From Candidatus Roseilinea sp. NK_OTU-006 (GTDB taxonomy: Bacteria > Chloroflexota > Anaerolineae > J036 > Brachytrichaceae), in assembly GCF_012931985.1 (NCBI RefSeq), contig NZ_JAAFGM010000006.1, forward strand, positions 83,058 through 147,057: a DNA stretch of 64,000 bases. Direction: 5' to 3'. The translations under genes and the position numbers were made by a program. Position 1 is the stretch's first letter. The number at the start of each line of letters is the position of its first letter. This document shows, one piece after another, positions 28,627 to 37,635 of this stretch. Below the pieces are notes generated by a model. It was not told the DNA's origin, ran no database searches, and was given only the letters and a program-made list of their open reading frames with translations.

Positions 28627-29607
28627 TCAATCTTGCTCGAACGGCCGGCCCAGCGCCGCCGGCGGTGCCGTGTGAATAGCGCGCGCGAGCGAGCGCCGCA
28701 CATTCACCGGCAAGTAGCTCAGCAGGCGGTCCAGCCAGTCGCTCGAGGTGAGCACCAGCGCCAGGATCATCAGCACGAACGGCGCAACGGTGAACGCTTG
28801 CGTCGGCACATCCGGGATAGCGCTCTGTGCGACGCCGGCCAGCGATTGCAGCACGCCGAACAGATACGCGCCCAGCGCGGCGCGCAGCGGATTCCATCCA
28901 CCGAAGATGACGATGGCCAGCGCGATCCATCCATAGCCGGCGGTGTGGCGATAGCTCCAGCCGGCCTTGAAGTCCAGCGAGAATGCCGCGCCGGCGATGC
29001 CCATCAAGACGCCGCCGATCACCGTGTAGGCGTAGCGCAGGGCAATCACGTTGTGCCCGCGTGCAAATGCGGCCGCCGGCTGTTCGCCGATCGCCCTCAA
29101 CGTCAGCCCACCGCGCGTTCGGTAGAAGTAGAGCCATGTCACGCCGACCAGGGCATAGCCGGCGTATACCAGCACGTCGCCTTCGTGGAAGAACAGCGGG
29201 CCGATGAAGGGGATGTCCTGTAAAAGCGGGATGGCAAAACGCGGTGGCACGGTCGGGCCGGGGATGCGCACGTAGGGATTGCCCAGATAGGCGGAGAGGT
29301 CGCTGCACAACAGCGCCAGAACGAAGCCGATGGCGATTTGCGACTGCTTGAGCGTGATCGCGCCGTAGGCCACCACCAGGGCGATGAGCGCGCCGACGAT
29401 GGCCGCGGCCAGGAAGCCGAGCCATACGTTATCGGCGGTCTTGGCAGCCACAAACCCGACCATGGCGCACAGCATGATCGTGCCCTCGGCGGAGAGGTTG
29501 ATCACCCCGGCGCGTTCGGTGATCGTCTCGCCGATGCACGCGAACACCAGCGGCGTCGCCGAAGCGATTGCCGTGGCGAGGATGATGAGCAGTTGGCCGG
29601 ACTCCAT
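28627..29607 (-). CDS. Nucleoside-type ABC transporter permease (second permease)
   Basis: A 326-residue permease of the BPD_transp_2 family, close to NupQ/YufQ-like partners of BMP lipoproteins. It has the block GETITERAGVINLSAEGTIMLCAM near the N-terminus and AIGEQPAAAFARGHNVIALRY as cytoplasmic loop. ATG 29607 is 5 bp after the first permease's stop. It is the last gene of the operon BMP lipoprotein - ATPase - permease - permease. Confidence 0.87.
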   Translation of the reverse strand: MESGQLLIILATAIASATPLVFACIGETITERAGVINLSAEGTIMLCAMVGFVAAKTADNVWLGFLAAAIVGALIALVVAYGAITLKQSQIAIGFVLALLCSDLSAYLGNPYVRIPGPTVPPRFAIPLLQDIPFIGPLFFHEGDVLVYAGYALVGVTWLYFYRTRGGLTLRAIGEQPAAAFARGHNVIALRYAYTVIGGVLMGIAGAAFSLDFKAGWSYRHTAGYGWIALAIVIFGGWNPLRAALGAYLFGVLQSLAGVAQSAIPDVPTQAFTVAPFVLMILALVLTSSDWLDRLLSYLPVNVRRSLARAIHTAPPAALGRPFEQD

Positions 29608-29612
29608 GGCGT

Positions 29613-30722
29613 TTATCCTTCGGGCTTGCGGCCGTATTTCTGCGCCAGGCCTCGGCCGAGCAGCGCGAAGAGCACCAGCAATCCCTGAATCACGCCGGAG
29701 AGTGACGACTCCAGACCCAGCGAGAGCGGAAGCTGCAAGCTGCCGATGTTCAGCGCGCTGAAGAAGAACGCCACCGGCAGGATCCACAACGGGTCAAAGT
29801 TCACCAGCATCACCACCAGCAATCCCAAGAAGCCCAGATTGCTGGAGATGTTGGGGATGAGTCGGTGGAACACCCCCACCACCTGCAGCGCGCCGGCGAC
29901 GCCGGCGAACAGCCCGCAGATGAGGAACGCGCTGAGCAACTGGCGGCGCGCCGGCACGCCCAACACGTACGCTGCGCGCAGGTTGCGACCCACTGCGCGC
30001 AGGCGCAGCCCGAAGTAGGTGTTGCGCATGACGCCGATGGTGATGATGAGCGCCATCAAGCCCAGTGCCAGCGCCACGGGCGTGGCCTCGGTTCTGCCGA
30101 AGGTGCCCAGCCACAGCGACTCATCAAACGGCTGGGTGCCGCTGAGCGAGGCGACGCCCGGCCGCTTCCACGGGCCGAAGATCAGGTAGATGGCGATGCC
30201 GGTGGCGGCGAAGTTCAGGCCGAGTCCGGCGAAGATTTCGCTGATGCGGCCGTACACGTGCAGCGCGCCGGCTAGCAGTCCCCAAGCAATGCCGCCGACG
30301 CCGCCGACGAGGATGGCGAGCGCAATCGCTGCCGGTGGCGGCAGCAGGCTGGCCGTCGCGCCTTCGGGATACAGCAGGCGGAGCGTCCAAGTCGCCGCAA
30401 TGGCGCCGAAGGTGATCTGTCCCTCAACGCCCAGGTTGTACAAGCCGGCGTTGAACGTGTAGACCAGGCCGGCGGCGCAGAGCAGCAAAGGCGATAGCGT
30501 GGCGATGACGCGCCCGATCTGGTCGGCGGTGCCAAATGCGCCGCCGACCATGCGGCCGATTACCGTCGCGGGCGATGCGCCGGAGATGAAGATGACCAGC
30601 GCAACGAGGATAAGCGATATGACGAATGCGCCGATGCGGTAGACGGTCGGCGGTAGGCCGGCAATAGGCGCCGGCGGGTTCATCGTCTGGGGCGCTGCGG
30701 TGCCTTCCATCAGAGTTTTCAC
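29613..30722 (-). CDS. Nucleoside-type ABC transporter permease (first permease)
   Basis: A 369-residue permease of the NupP/YufP type. It carries VYTFNAGLYNLGVEGQITFGAI, the counterpart of the family's NIG.EGQ motif, and AVGRNLRAAYVLGVPARRQLL as coupling loop. The frame opens at GTG 30722; ATG 30710 is an alternative. The gene begins 7 bp after the ATPase stop, so it is in the same transcript. Confidence 0.87.
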   Translation of the reverse strand: MKTLMEGTAAPQTMNPPAPIAGLPPTVYRIGAFVISLILVALVIFISGASPATVIGRMVGGAFGTADQIGRVIATLSPLLLCAAGLVYTFNAGLYNLGVEGQITFGAIAATWTLRLLYPEGATASLLPPPAAIALAILVGGVGGIAWGLLAGALHVYGRISEIFAGLGLNFAATGIAIYLIFGPWKRPGVASLSGTQPFDESLWLGTFGRTEATPVALALGLMALIITIGVMRNTYFGLRLRAVGRNLRAAYVLGVPARRQLLSAFLICGLFAGVAGALQVVGVFHRLIPNISSNLGFLGLLVVMLVNFDPLWILPVAFFFSALNIGSLQLPLSLGLESSLSGVIQGLLVLFALLGRGLAQKYGRKPEG

Positions 30723-30729
30723 GGACGAA

Positions 30730-32244
30730 TCAGAATCGGCCGCCGATCATCTGGCCCAGCGAGTCGGCGGTCAGCTCTGCGGCGGCGATCGGCGGCGAGA
30801 TGCGTCCGCCGCTGAACACGATAACGCGGTCGCTGTATTGCACGATCTCGTCCAGGTCGGACGATGCGAACAAGATCGCCGTGCCTTGGTTGCAGCGTGC
30901 AATGAGCTGCTGCCACACCCACAGCGTGGATTCGATGTCCAGGCCGCGCGTGGGATGCTCCATGAGCAGCACGTTGAGCGGAGAGGGCATCAGCGCCAGT
31001 TGGGTGCGCTGCTGGTTGCCGCCGGAGAGCTGCTCGACGGCCGTATCCGGCCGGCCGCGGATGTTGAACGTGGCGATGGCGCGCTCGGCTTCCTGTGCCG
31101 CTGCTGCGCGATCAATGAAAAGGCCCTTGTTCGACATGCGCAGCGCGACGTGCTCTTGGATGCTCAGGCCGCTGATCAACCCGTCGCGCAGCCGGTCGGC
31201 GGGCAGATAACACACGCCGGCCTTCAAAAATGCGCTGTAGGGCTTGCGCGTCAAATCGCGTCCGTCAACGTGGATTGAACCGGCGGCCGGATGTTCCAGG
31301 CCGGCGCAGGTCAGCAAGAAAAGTTGCTGTCCGCTGCCCTCCAGGCCGGCGATGCCGATGACCTCGCCGCGTCGCACGGCCAAATGTTCGATGCGCATCT
31401 CCAACCGGTCGCTGCGCAAGAGGAGGCCATCCAACCGGAGGATGACGTCGTCCTGGTGCGTCGTCGGCTTGACGGGCAAGGCCAACTCTTTGCCGAACAT
31501 CATCTCGACGATGCGCGCCGTGACTTCAAAATGCTGATCGGTTGGCCCGTGCGCGTCTTGACCGTTCGCGCGGTAAGGGCGCAGGTTCAGCTCGCCCACC
31601 ACCCGCCCCCGGCGCATCACGGTGACGCAATCGCACAGCGCTTCCACGTCTTCGAGCTTGTGCGAGACGAAGATGATGGATTTGCCCTCCTGCGCCAGTT
31701 GGCGCAGCGCATTGAAGAGCAGCGTTTTTTGTGTTGCTGAGATGCCGGTGGTCGGCTCGTCGAGGATGAGGGTGCCGGCGCCGTTGGCCAATAGGCGCAC
31801 GATTTCCAGTTGCTGGCGCTCGCCCACGGTCAGGTCGCTCACGCGCGCGTGTGGGTCGAGGTCGAAATGGAACTGACGACACAAGGCGCGGAAGTTTCGC
31901 TCGGCGGCGCGCGCGTTCAGCAGCGCCGGGGTCGCCGGCGAGCCGGCCATGAAATTCTCGATCACAGTGAGCGGCGGAAAGTCCAGGGGGTCCTGGTGCA
32001 ACATGCCGATGCCATAGCGCAGCGCATCGGCCGGCGACTGAATGTGCGCCGGTTGCCCGCCGAGCACGATCTCACCGCTGTCGCGGGTGATGAAGCCGCT
32101 GAGGATTTTGACCAGCGTGCTCTTGCCGGCGCCGTTCTCGCCCAGCAGCCCGTGGATCGTCCCGGCCGCGACCGTGAGCGAGACATCGTCATTGGCGTGG
32201 ACGCTGCCGAAGTGCTTGTGGATGTGGCGCAGTTCGACGTTCAC
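30730..32244 (-). CDS. Nucleoside-type ABC transporter ATP-binding protein, two domains
   Basis: A 504-residue duplicated ATPase of the NupO/YufO class. The first domain has a canonical Walker A GENGAGKST and Walker B TLILDEP. The second has a degenerate P-loop (AGLEGSGQQ) and LSGGNQQRTQLA signature, as usual for RbsA-like double ATPases. It powers import with the two permeases downstream. Substrate is probably a nucleoside or related molecule, judged from the BMP-family partner. Confidence 0.88.
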   Translation of the reverse strand: MNVELRHIHKHFGSVHANDDVSLTVAAGTIHGLLGENGAGKSTLVKILSGFITRDSGEIVLGGQPAHIQSPADALRYGIGMLHQDPLDFPPLTVIENFMAGSPATPALLNARAAERNFRALCRQFHFDLDPHARVSDLTVGERQQLEIVRLLANGAGTLILDEPTTGISATQKTLLFNALRQLAQEGKSIIFVSHKLEDVEALCDCVTVMRRGRVVGELNLRPYRANGQDAHGPTDQHFEVTARIVEMMFGKELALPVKPTTHQDDVILRLDGLLLRSDRLEMRIEHLAVRRGEVIGIAGLEGSGQQLFLLTCAGLEHPAAGSIHVDGRDLTRKPYSAFLKAGVCYLPADRLRDGLISGLSIQEHVALRMSNKGLFIDRAAAAQEAERAIATFNIRGRPDTAVEQLSGGNQQRTQLALMPSPLNVLLMEHPTRGLDIESTLWVWQQLIARCNQGTAILFASSDLDEIVQYSDRVIVFSGGRISPPIAAAELTADSLGQMIGGRF

Positions 32245-32322
32245 TGCTGAGCGGTTGATCGCGCGTGCATGCTGGCCGATGCGCGCCTCATGGCGGACGC
32301 ACCGGCCAGCAAAGTGATAGCC

Positions 32323-33552
32323 CTATCGGCTTGGCCCTTCCATGCCCTCCAACAGTTGTGGCAGATACCAGATCTGCTGGTCGGTGGCGCGCTCGCCGTC
32401 TTTCAGGAAGACGGTGCCATCCTGGAAGTTCAGCGGGCCTTTCCATAGGTCAATGCTGCCGTCGCCCAAGCCCTTGATGAACTCATCGAGGAGCTTTTCG
32501 TTCTCCGCGCCCAGCGCCTTGCCCTTGATGTAGCCGAACGCCGAAGTGTCGGGGTTGTTCAGGTCCTTCCAATCGGCTTCGGCCCAAGTCCACGTGCCCT
32601 TGTAGGTGCCGGCCATGGCCTCTTGGATGATCTTCAGGTAGCCCGGCCCCCAGTTGTAATAGTGCACGCCCAGGCAGATGTCCGGCGCAAGATCGCAGCC
32701 GCCCTTGTAGTCGTAGTGGTGATACTTCACCTTCTTGCCGGCTTCAGCAGCCTTTTTACCTTGCACGGCGACTTCCGGCGTGTCAATTGCGCTCATGACC
32801 ACGTCGAAGCCGCCGTTGTAAAAGTCGTCGGCGACTTTCGTCGGGTCGAGCGTGACGCCGGGGATGTTGAACCAGAAGCCGATCCACGTAATCTTGAACT
32901 GAAGCTCCTTTGGATCGCGCTTCTTGTAATTCTCCCAGCAATACTTCGCGCCCAAGTAGGCGGCGCTGGCGTAGCGGCGCGTCTCCTCGTTAATCAGCGG
33001 ACCGACCGTGCCGATCTTGCCGTTCTCGCTGCCCAGCGCCGAGGCGCAGCCGGCGATCATCCAGCCGGGCTCCATCTTCGACATGAGGTTACCGAGGTTG
33101 GGCTGATCCTTGTAGTTCTTGCCCTCCTTCCACGCATAGTCGCCGGAAGCGTGGATCACTACGATATTCGGATGCTTTTTGGCCGTCTCCAGGGCGTCGT
33201 CCTTGAAGTCGTCCGAGTTGAAGATGACGACCTTGGCGCCTTTGGCGATCAGATCATCGGCTACCTGCGAGCCCTTAACGTTGGGCCGGTCAGCAGGGTT
33301 GACCTTGTCCACATATTCGAACTTGACGTTGGGCATCTTCTCCATCACGTATTTGGTGCCCTCGACGTGCGCTTCGTTCCAGCCCTTGTCGTTCATCGGT
33401 CCGACGATGACCATGCCGACGGTGAAGGTTTGGTCGGCGGCCGGCGCGGCGGGTTGCGCTGGCGCAGCGGACGGGGGCGGCGTAGCGCATGCGCTTGCCA
33501 AAGCGCCAATCAGCAGCAATGCCGCCAGGCGTTTATAGTGGTTGGTCTTCAT
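32323..33552 (-). CDS. BMP-family substrate-binding lipoprotein
   Basis: A 409-residue lipoprotein of the basic membrane protein/PnrA family. The signal ends in a lipobox with Cys22 (LASAC) followed by a Pro/Ala linker. The mature domain shows VGMVIVGPMNDKGWNEAHVEG, VIFNSDDFKDDALETAKKHPN and GTVGPLINEETRRYASAAYLGA. ATG 33552 has a GGAGGA site upstream; the frame stays open further upstream but that part is unlike the family. It is the first gene of the importer operon. Confidence 0.87.
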   Translation of the reverse strand: MKTNHYKRLAALLLIGALASACATPPPSAAPAQPAAPAADQTFTVGMVIVGPMNDKGWNEAHVEGTKYVMEKMPNVKFEYVDKVNPADRPNVKGSQVADDLIAKGAKVVIFNSDDFKDDALETAKKHPNIVVIHASGDYAWKEGKNYKDQPNLGNLMSKMEPGWMIAGCASALGSENGKIGTVGPLINEETRRYASAAYLGAKYCWENYKKRDPKELQFKITWIGFWFNIPGVTLDPTKVADDFYNGGFDVVMSAIDTPEVAVQGKKAAEAGKKVKYHHYDYKGGCDLAPDICLGVHYYNWGPGYLKIIQEAMAGTYKGTWTWAEADWKDLNNPDTSAFGYIKGKALGAENEKLLDEFIKGLGDGSIDLWKGPLNFQDGTVFLKDGERATDQQIWYLPQLLEGMEGPSR

Positions 33553-33973
33553 ACTCGATCTTCCTCCTCCCTTGAAGTAGATAGTGGATAGTAGAAAGTG
33601 TATCGGCGCGGATAGCGCGAATTGTCCCGTACCTGTCGCATCTGCGCAACCCTCAACGGCGCCATCGGACGGTGCGCCGTAACGGGAGCGCTCAAACGCA
33701 GATGGCCATTCTTCTACGCGCCGTGCTTCTCTGGCAGCCGCAGATGGTGCTTTGATCGAAGTGCCAGAGCAACGATGCCGGGCTTGTTGGCGCCCGCCGC
33801 AGTCCCGCCCCGCGTGTTTACATGGCAACAGTTGTCCGCTGTTGCCACTCGCAAGGCCATCATCGCAAACTGCGCGCAGCGCCTGACGGTGCCATGCCGT
33901 CACGGCTGCCTGATCGGCCGCGCTGGGGCCGCCAGTCCGCTACAACGCCTATTGCCAGGCGAGCCTGGCCCGC
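33553..33973. other. Intergenic region upstream of the BMP transporter operon
   Basis: About 420 bases with no supported gene. A plus-strand frame across 33622-34077 is open but lacks motifs and runs into the opposite lipoprotein gene. A 7-bp inverted repeat (GCCAGGC/GCCTGGC, 33954-33969) lies just past the end of the minus-strand lipoprotein gene and may act in termination. Confidence 0.5.
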
Positions 33974-34879
33974 TCACGGCGCAATCTGCATGCGCGTCAC
34001 CAGTGAATCTAGCGCCTCCAGCGATGGGACAAACGAATTCGCGGGCTGGGCATTCAACATCGCAGCGATTTGATTGATGTAAGCGGGATAGTTGGCTTCG
34101 AACTGCTCCCAGGAGAGACCACCGGGAAGATTCTCGGCAGCGACATCGTCCGGCAAAAGTGGATGCTTGACGGGCAAAATCACTGCAACCCAGTACTTCC
34201 CATCTTGCGTGATCCCCTGGTAGGTATACAGCAACTGACTATTGCTTACAGGGAACACATCCTGAGCAAAAGCGGTCAGATAGCGAATGCCCTTCCCATT
34301 CTGAAAGGGCAATTTCTGATATTGGGCGTAAAAGACCTGGCCGGCGTTGTAAAGGGGCAGGAAAGGTAAGCTTTCCAGTGAAGCCCCAAACGCATACACG
34401 GGAACGCTTTCGCTTGCCAACAGGTTTTGCAACGTGTTCAAGCGCTCTGTCGCTGCTTCGGAGAGAGATTGATATGCGGCGAGCGGGAAAACGTGCACTA
34501 CTGGCTGGTCGAGAGCATCGCTGCTCAGCGGGTATCCCTCCAAGGTTAGCAGGGTGTGTTCGGGGTGGACATCAGGCCCTTCGGATGCCGCTTCCGTATC
34601 GCACGAGAAGGCGCTGCCCAGCGAGGACTCCAGGTACAGGGCGATCTCGTTGCAGGTCACATTTGGTGTAGGCAATGCCGCCGAAGAAGGTGCCGCCGTC
34701 GGTTCAAGCGCAATCGTTGTAGTTGGCAAGGCCGCTGCGCCAGAAGACAGCGGCGTTGATTGGGCCGGCACAGGCGTCCCAGGGGGAAGCGCTGGCTCAG
34801 CAGGGGGAGGAGGGTTGATGGTAAAGCTGCAGGCCGACAAGAGAATTCCCGGCAGAACAATCAGGATGCTTCTGCTCAT
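33974..34879 (-). CDS. Hypothetical lipoprotein
   Basis: A 301-residue exported protein. The signal peptide ends in a lipobox, LLSACS, with Cys17. A Pro/Ala/Thr-rich linker of about 60 residues follows, then a globular domain of about 220 residues with LSWEQFEANYPAYINQIAAML near the end. Two Cys residues near positions 73 and 91 could form a disulfide. AAGGAG lies 5 nt before ATG 34879. I recognise no family. It lies at the cell surface by inference. Confidence 0.7.
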   Translation of the reverse strand: MSRSILIVLPGILLSACSFTINPPPPAEPALPPGTPVPAQSTPLSSGAAALPTTTIALEPTAAPSSAALPTPNVTCNEIALYLESSLGSAFSCDTEAASEGPDVHPEHTLLTLEGYPLSSDALDQPVVHVFPLAAYQSLSEAATERLNTLQNLLASESVPVYAFGASLESLPFLPLYNAGQVFYAQYQKLPFQNGKGIRYLTAFAQDVFPVSNSQLLYTYQGITQDGKYWVAVILPVKHPLLPDDVAAENLPGGLSWEQFEANYPAYINQIAAMLNAQPANSFVPSLEALDSLVTRMQIAP

Positions 34880-34979
34880 CTTGCTCCTTTTGCCATTACG
34901 ACGCACACCGCTGTGTGCATCCTCGCATCGGCAGGTTTTCAACTGAGCAATTTCTGATGCGTAAACCCTGGCGCATCTC

Positions 34980-35567
34980 TTAACCATCGTCAGATGGCTT
35001 GTTCACGAAGTTCATGGCGTTGTCAATCCCATCGCGGAGCCAGCGCCGGATGCCTTCGACAGCGCGGTCGAAGGCGGGTTCGAGCGCGGCCAATTCGTCG
35101 CGCGTGAAGTCGTCTAGCAAAAAGTCTTTCGGGTCGCGGCGGCCGGGGGGCCGGCCTACGCCGATGCGCAGGCGGGGAAAGTCTTCACTGCCGAGACGGG
35201 CGATGATGGACTTCATACCGTTGTGGCCCCCCGCGCCGCCCTTGGGCCGCATGCGCAGTTGGCCTGCCGGCAGGTCGAGTTCGTCGTATACCACGAGCAA
35301 CTCGCCCGGCTCGGACTTGTAGAACTTGACGATCGGCACGACCGACTCGCCGCTCAAGTTCATGAACGTCTGCGGCTTGACCAGCGCGACTTTGTGCCCT
35401 TCGATCTCACCCAGCGCGACAATGCCCTTGTGCATCATTCGCGTGAATTTCAAGCCGTGTTTGTCGGCCAGCCGGTCTACGACCATGAAGCCGGCATTGT
35501 GGCGGTTGTTGGCATACTGCTTGCCGGGGTTGCCCAGGCCGACGATGATGCGACGACGTTCGTCCAT
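34980..35567 (-). CDS. pth: Peptidyl-tRNA hydrolase
   Basis: A 195-residue enzyme that frees tRNA from prematurely released peptidyl-tRNA. The N-terminal VGLGNPGKQYANNRHNAGFMVVD includes the catalytic His. KPQTFMNLSGESV, the DELDLPAGQLRMRPKGGAGGHNGM block and LRIGVGRPPGRRDPKDFLL are all typical. Length is normal. It follows the small membrane protein gene by 18 bp in the same orientation. Confidence 0.95.
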   Translation of the reverse strand: MDERRRIIVGLGNPGKQYANNRHNAGFMVVDRLADKHGLKFTRMMHKGIVALGEIEGHKVALVKPQTFMNLSGESVVPIVKFYKSEPGELLVVYDELDLPAGQLRMRPKGGAGGHNGMKSIIARLGSEDFPRLRIGVGRPPGRRDPKDFLLDDFTRDELAALEPAFDRAVEGIRRWLRDGIDNAMNFVNKPSDDG

Positions 35568-35585
35568 GATTGGCTTCGGCCGGAG

Positions 35586-36239
35586 CTATTTGCCGTAGTC
35601 CACCGGTTGGTGCGTCAGGCGTTGGAGGGCGAACAGCACGACTTTCTTCAGCGCCAAATAGGCGCCGAAGGCGAGGAAGCCGAGGATGGCCAGGCGCGCG
35701 CCGCGCGCGAAGGCATCCGGCAATTGTGCGGCGGTGGCGATAGCCACTTGCAACAGGTCGCGCGCAGTTTGCACTTCAGCAATGACGCCTGGCCCAGCCG
35801 CGTCGGTGATCACGGCCGAGGCCGCCGGCGTAGGTTCGGCAGTCGCATTCGCCAGGGTAAGGTTGCGCACGATCGCCTCGTTCAGGCTGCCATCTGCGCC
35901 GAAGACCTGCAGGCGCAGCGCGTATTTGCCGTCGGGCAGTGGACGGGTGTTCCATGCGCCCAGCATGCCCGATGGCACCGGCTGCACCCCGCCGCCGATC
36001 ACGATCCAGTTGGCTAGGTCTGGCTCCTGAGCGTAAGCCAGCTCGTAGCGCAAGAAGACCGGCGAAGTGGCGCTGCCCTGGATGGTCACGCTGCCGCGCA
36101 ACGTCTGGTCGCGCACCGGTGTGATGATGCGGGCAAGCGACTCGCCAGACTGCGCGACAGCGAGCGATCCCACCGCAAGCGTTAGCGCGAGTGCAGCCAG
36201 CGCTGTGACGCGCGGCAGTTGTTTGCGAAGAACGCTCAT
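35586..36239 (-). CDS. Hypothetical exported protein with C-terminal TM helix
   Basis: About 217 residues. A signal peptide (residues 8-32) is followed by an Ig-like beta domain with LPDGKYALRLQVFGADG, a short Thr/Pro linker and a C-terminal hydrophobic helix (LAILGFLAFGAYLALKKVVLFAL). The domain resembles those that recognise or accompany cell-wall proteins in Chloroflexota, but no family can be named. ATG 36239 lies 2 bp after the preceding stop; GTG 36248 is an alternative start. It is likely cotranscribed with the coiled-coil nuclease gene. Confidence 0.65.
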   Translation of the reverse strand: MSVLRKQLPRVTALAALALTLAVGSLAVAQSGESLARIITPVRDQTLRGSVTIQGSATSPVFLRYELAYAQEPDLANWIVIGGGVQPVPSGMLGAWNTRPLPDGKYALRLQVFGADGSLNEAIVRNLTLANATAEPTPAASAVITDAAGPGVIAEVQTARDLLQVAIATAAQLPDAFARGARLAILGFLAFGAYLALKKVVLFALQRLTHQPVDYGK

Positions 36240-36241
36240 CC

Positions 36242-37060
36242 TTACCACTCGAAGCTCTGAAACACTTGCACGCCGCGCGCTTGCGCCTCTTGCAGGAAGG
36301 CCGGCCGCGCATAGTGCGTGATCAGCACCGGCATGATTTCCTGGCCCGGGTAAGCCTCGCGCACGGCTGCCACTTTGCGTTCGAGCTGTTCAAACACTTC
36401 CTGCCGCTCGGCAGAACGCATATCCAGCCGGAGCTTCGACTCGCCGACGATCAGCACGGTCTGGCCGTTCCGGCGCGCCCGGCCGAACAGATTGATCTCT
36501 TCGCCGTTGATCTCGGTGCGCACGAGCTTCTGCTCGATCTCAAGGCCGAAATTTCGCCTGAGCAAATCGGGCAACAGGCGATAGGCCTCGTTTTCGAGGG
36601 AATAACTCATGGTGCGCGAAAGGCTACCGACTTCAGTAGCCAGCCCTCGCACAACCCCGATCAAGTCGCGGAGCTGATCCGAAGTTTGTCGCTGCGCCTC
36701 GGCCAACTCGGCGACGCGCTGGTCGGTGTGCTTCTGCGCCTCGGCCAACTCGGCGACGCGCTGCTCGGTGCGCTTCTGCGCCTCGGCCAGCTCGGCGACG
36801 CGCTGGTCGGTGTGCTTCTGCGCCTCGGCCAGCTCGGCGACGCGCTGGTCGGTGTGCTTCTGCGCCTCGGCCAACTCGGCGACGCGCTGCTCGGTGCGCT
36901 TCTGCGCCTCGACCAGCTCGGTGACCGTCGCTTTCAACTCGCTGAAGTCGCTAGCCTTGACCAGCGCGTCATAGGCGTCATAAATCACCTCGGCCAGCAC
37001 GCCGGCCTGCTCTGTTGGGAAGGCGCGCTCCAGGCGTTGGGTCATCTCGGCCTTGTTCAT
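36242..37060 (-). CDS. Coiled-coil protein with PD-(D/E)XK nuclease-like domain, second copy
   Basis: A 272-residue paralogue of the protein at 249-959. Residues 49-132 consist of six 14-residue coiled-coil units of the type [14 protein letters not shown]. The C-terminal domain has [21 protein letters not shown], an intact D/E...ESK pattern of the PD-(D/E)XK superfamily, then a helix and a [20 protein letters not shown] strand-helix. Such DUF3782-like proteins are widespread in Chloroflexota and cyanobacteria, often in many copies. Function is unknown; nuclease activity is plausible here because the Lys is kept. Confidence 0.68.
   Translation of the reverse strand: MNKAEMTQRLERAFPTEQAGVLAEVIYDAYDALVKASDFSELKATVTELVEAQKRTEQRVAELAEAQKHTDQRVAELAEAQKHTDQRVAELAEAQKRTEQRVAELAEAQKHTDQRVAELAEAQRQTSDQLRDLIGVVRGLATEVGSLSRTMSYSLENEAYRLLPDLLRRNFGLEIEQKLVRTEINGEEINLFGRARRNGQTVLIVGESKLRLDMRSAERQEVFEQLERKVAAVREAYPGQEIMPVLITHYARPAFLQEAQARGVQVFQSFEW
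36665..36916 (-). repeat. Six tandem 42-bp units encoding coiled-coil heptads
   Basis: Six 42-bp units in frame encode residues 49-132 of the coiled-coil protein. The middle units alternate between two versions (QKRTEQ and QKHTDQ), suggesting duplication of unit pairs. The paralogue at 705-830 has three units. Confidence 0.88.
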
Positions 37061-37101
37061 GTCGGCTTATTCACTGGGTATATTGTAAAGCAACCCTACG
37101 G

Positions 37102-37107
37102 TATAAT
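37102..37107 (+). promoter_or_regulatory. TATAAT -10 box of ssrA
   Basis: A perfect TATAAT lies 13 bp before the 5' end of tmRNA. The -35 region is poor (TATATT at 17-bp spacing). Confidence 0.65.
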
Positions 37108-37120
37108 CCTGGGCGCACAC

Positions 37121-37514
37121 GGGGATGACAGGTTTCGACGGATTGTGTCGTGTCCGAGTGGCGAGCCGAGAAGCGACTCTCGTTAAACAGCGCGCAGCAC
37201 AGTAAGTGCGAAGAAGATCAACTGGAATGCCGTCCCGATGGCTGCGTAAGCCAAAGGGCTGCATCCGCAGCATAGCGTCTGCGGCATCGTTCGTCTCCTC
37301 GCGCCGGTGGGGGGCGTAACGGTGTGATAAAGCCGGCGCGCGTTTCACCGAGGTTCGTAGGTGAGCTAACGCGGGCTGATCGCCGAATCAACGAACTGGC
37401 GTCTGGATAAACCCGTTGCCGGGGATGCCAGGCGCGAGATTCAAACGGCAACTACGCTCGTAGTCACTCGCGGCAGGCGCATTTCGGACCCGGGTTCGAT
37501 TCCCGGCATCTCCA
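37121..37514 (+). ncRNA. ssrA: tmRNA
   Basis: A 394-nt transfer-messenger RNA that rescues stalled ribosomes. The 5' end GGGGATG pairs with CATCTCC at the 3' end, and a tRNA-like T arm (GGGTTCGATTCCC) precedes it. The canonical GACAGGTTTCGAC segment follows the 5' end. The tag frame is best read from GCG 37208 to TAA 37247-37249, giving AKKINWNAVPMAA, whose last residues match the usual hydrophobic-AA degradation signal. The resume-codon context TAAGT resembles that of other tmRNAs. CCA is not encoded. Confidence 0.93.
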
Positions 37515-37635
37515 CTACTCCACAGCGGCGCACCCCTCCCTCCACATGCATCTCAGTCTTCTCTCACTTCTCAGAATTATTCTCGCCTAGCTTGAGTTGT
37601 TTGAGATTGGAGATGTGAAAGGAGAGATGTGAAAT

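Noticed and set aside
33553..33973. Purine riboswitch upstream of the nucleoside-type transporter
   Set aside because: No conserved three-way-junction loop sequences could be found before the BMP gene.
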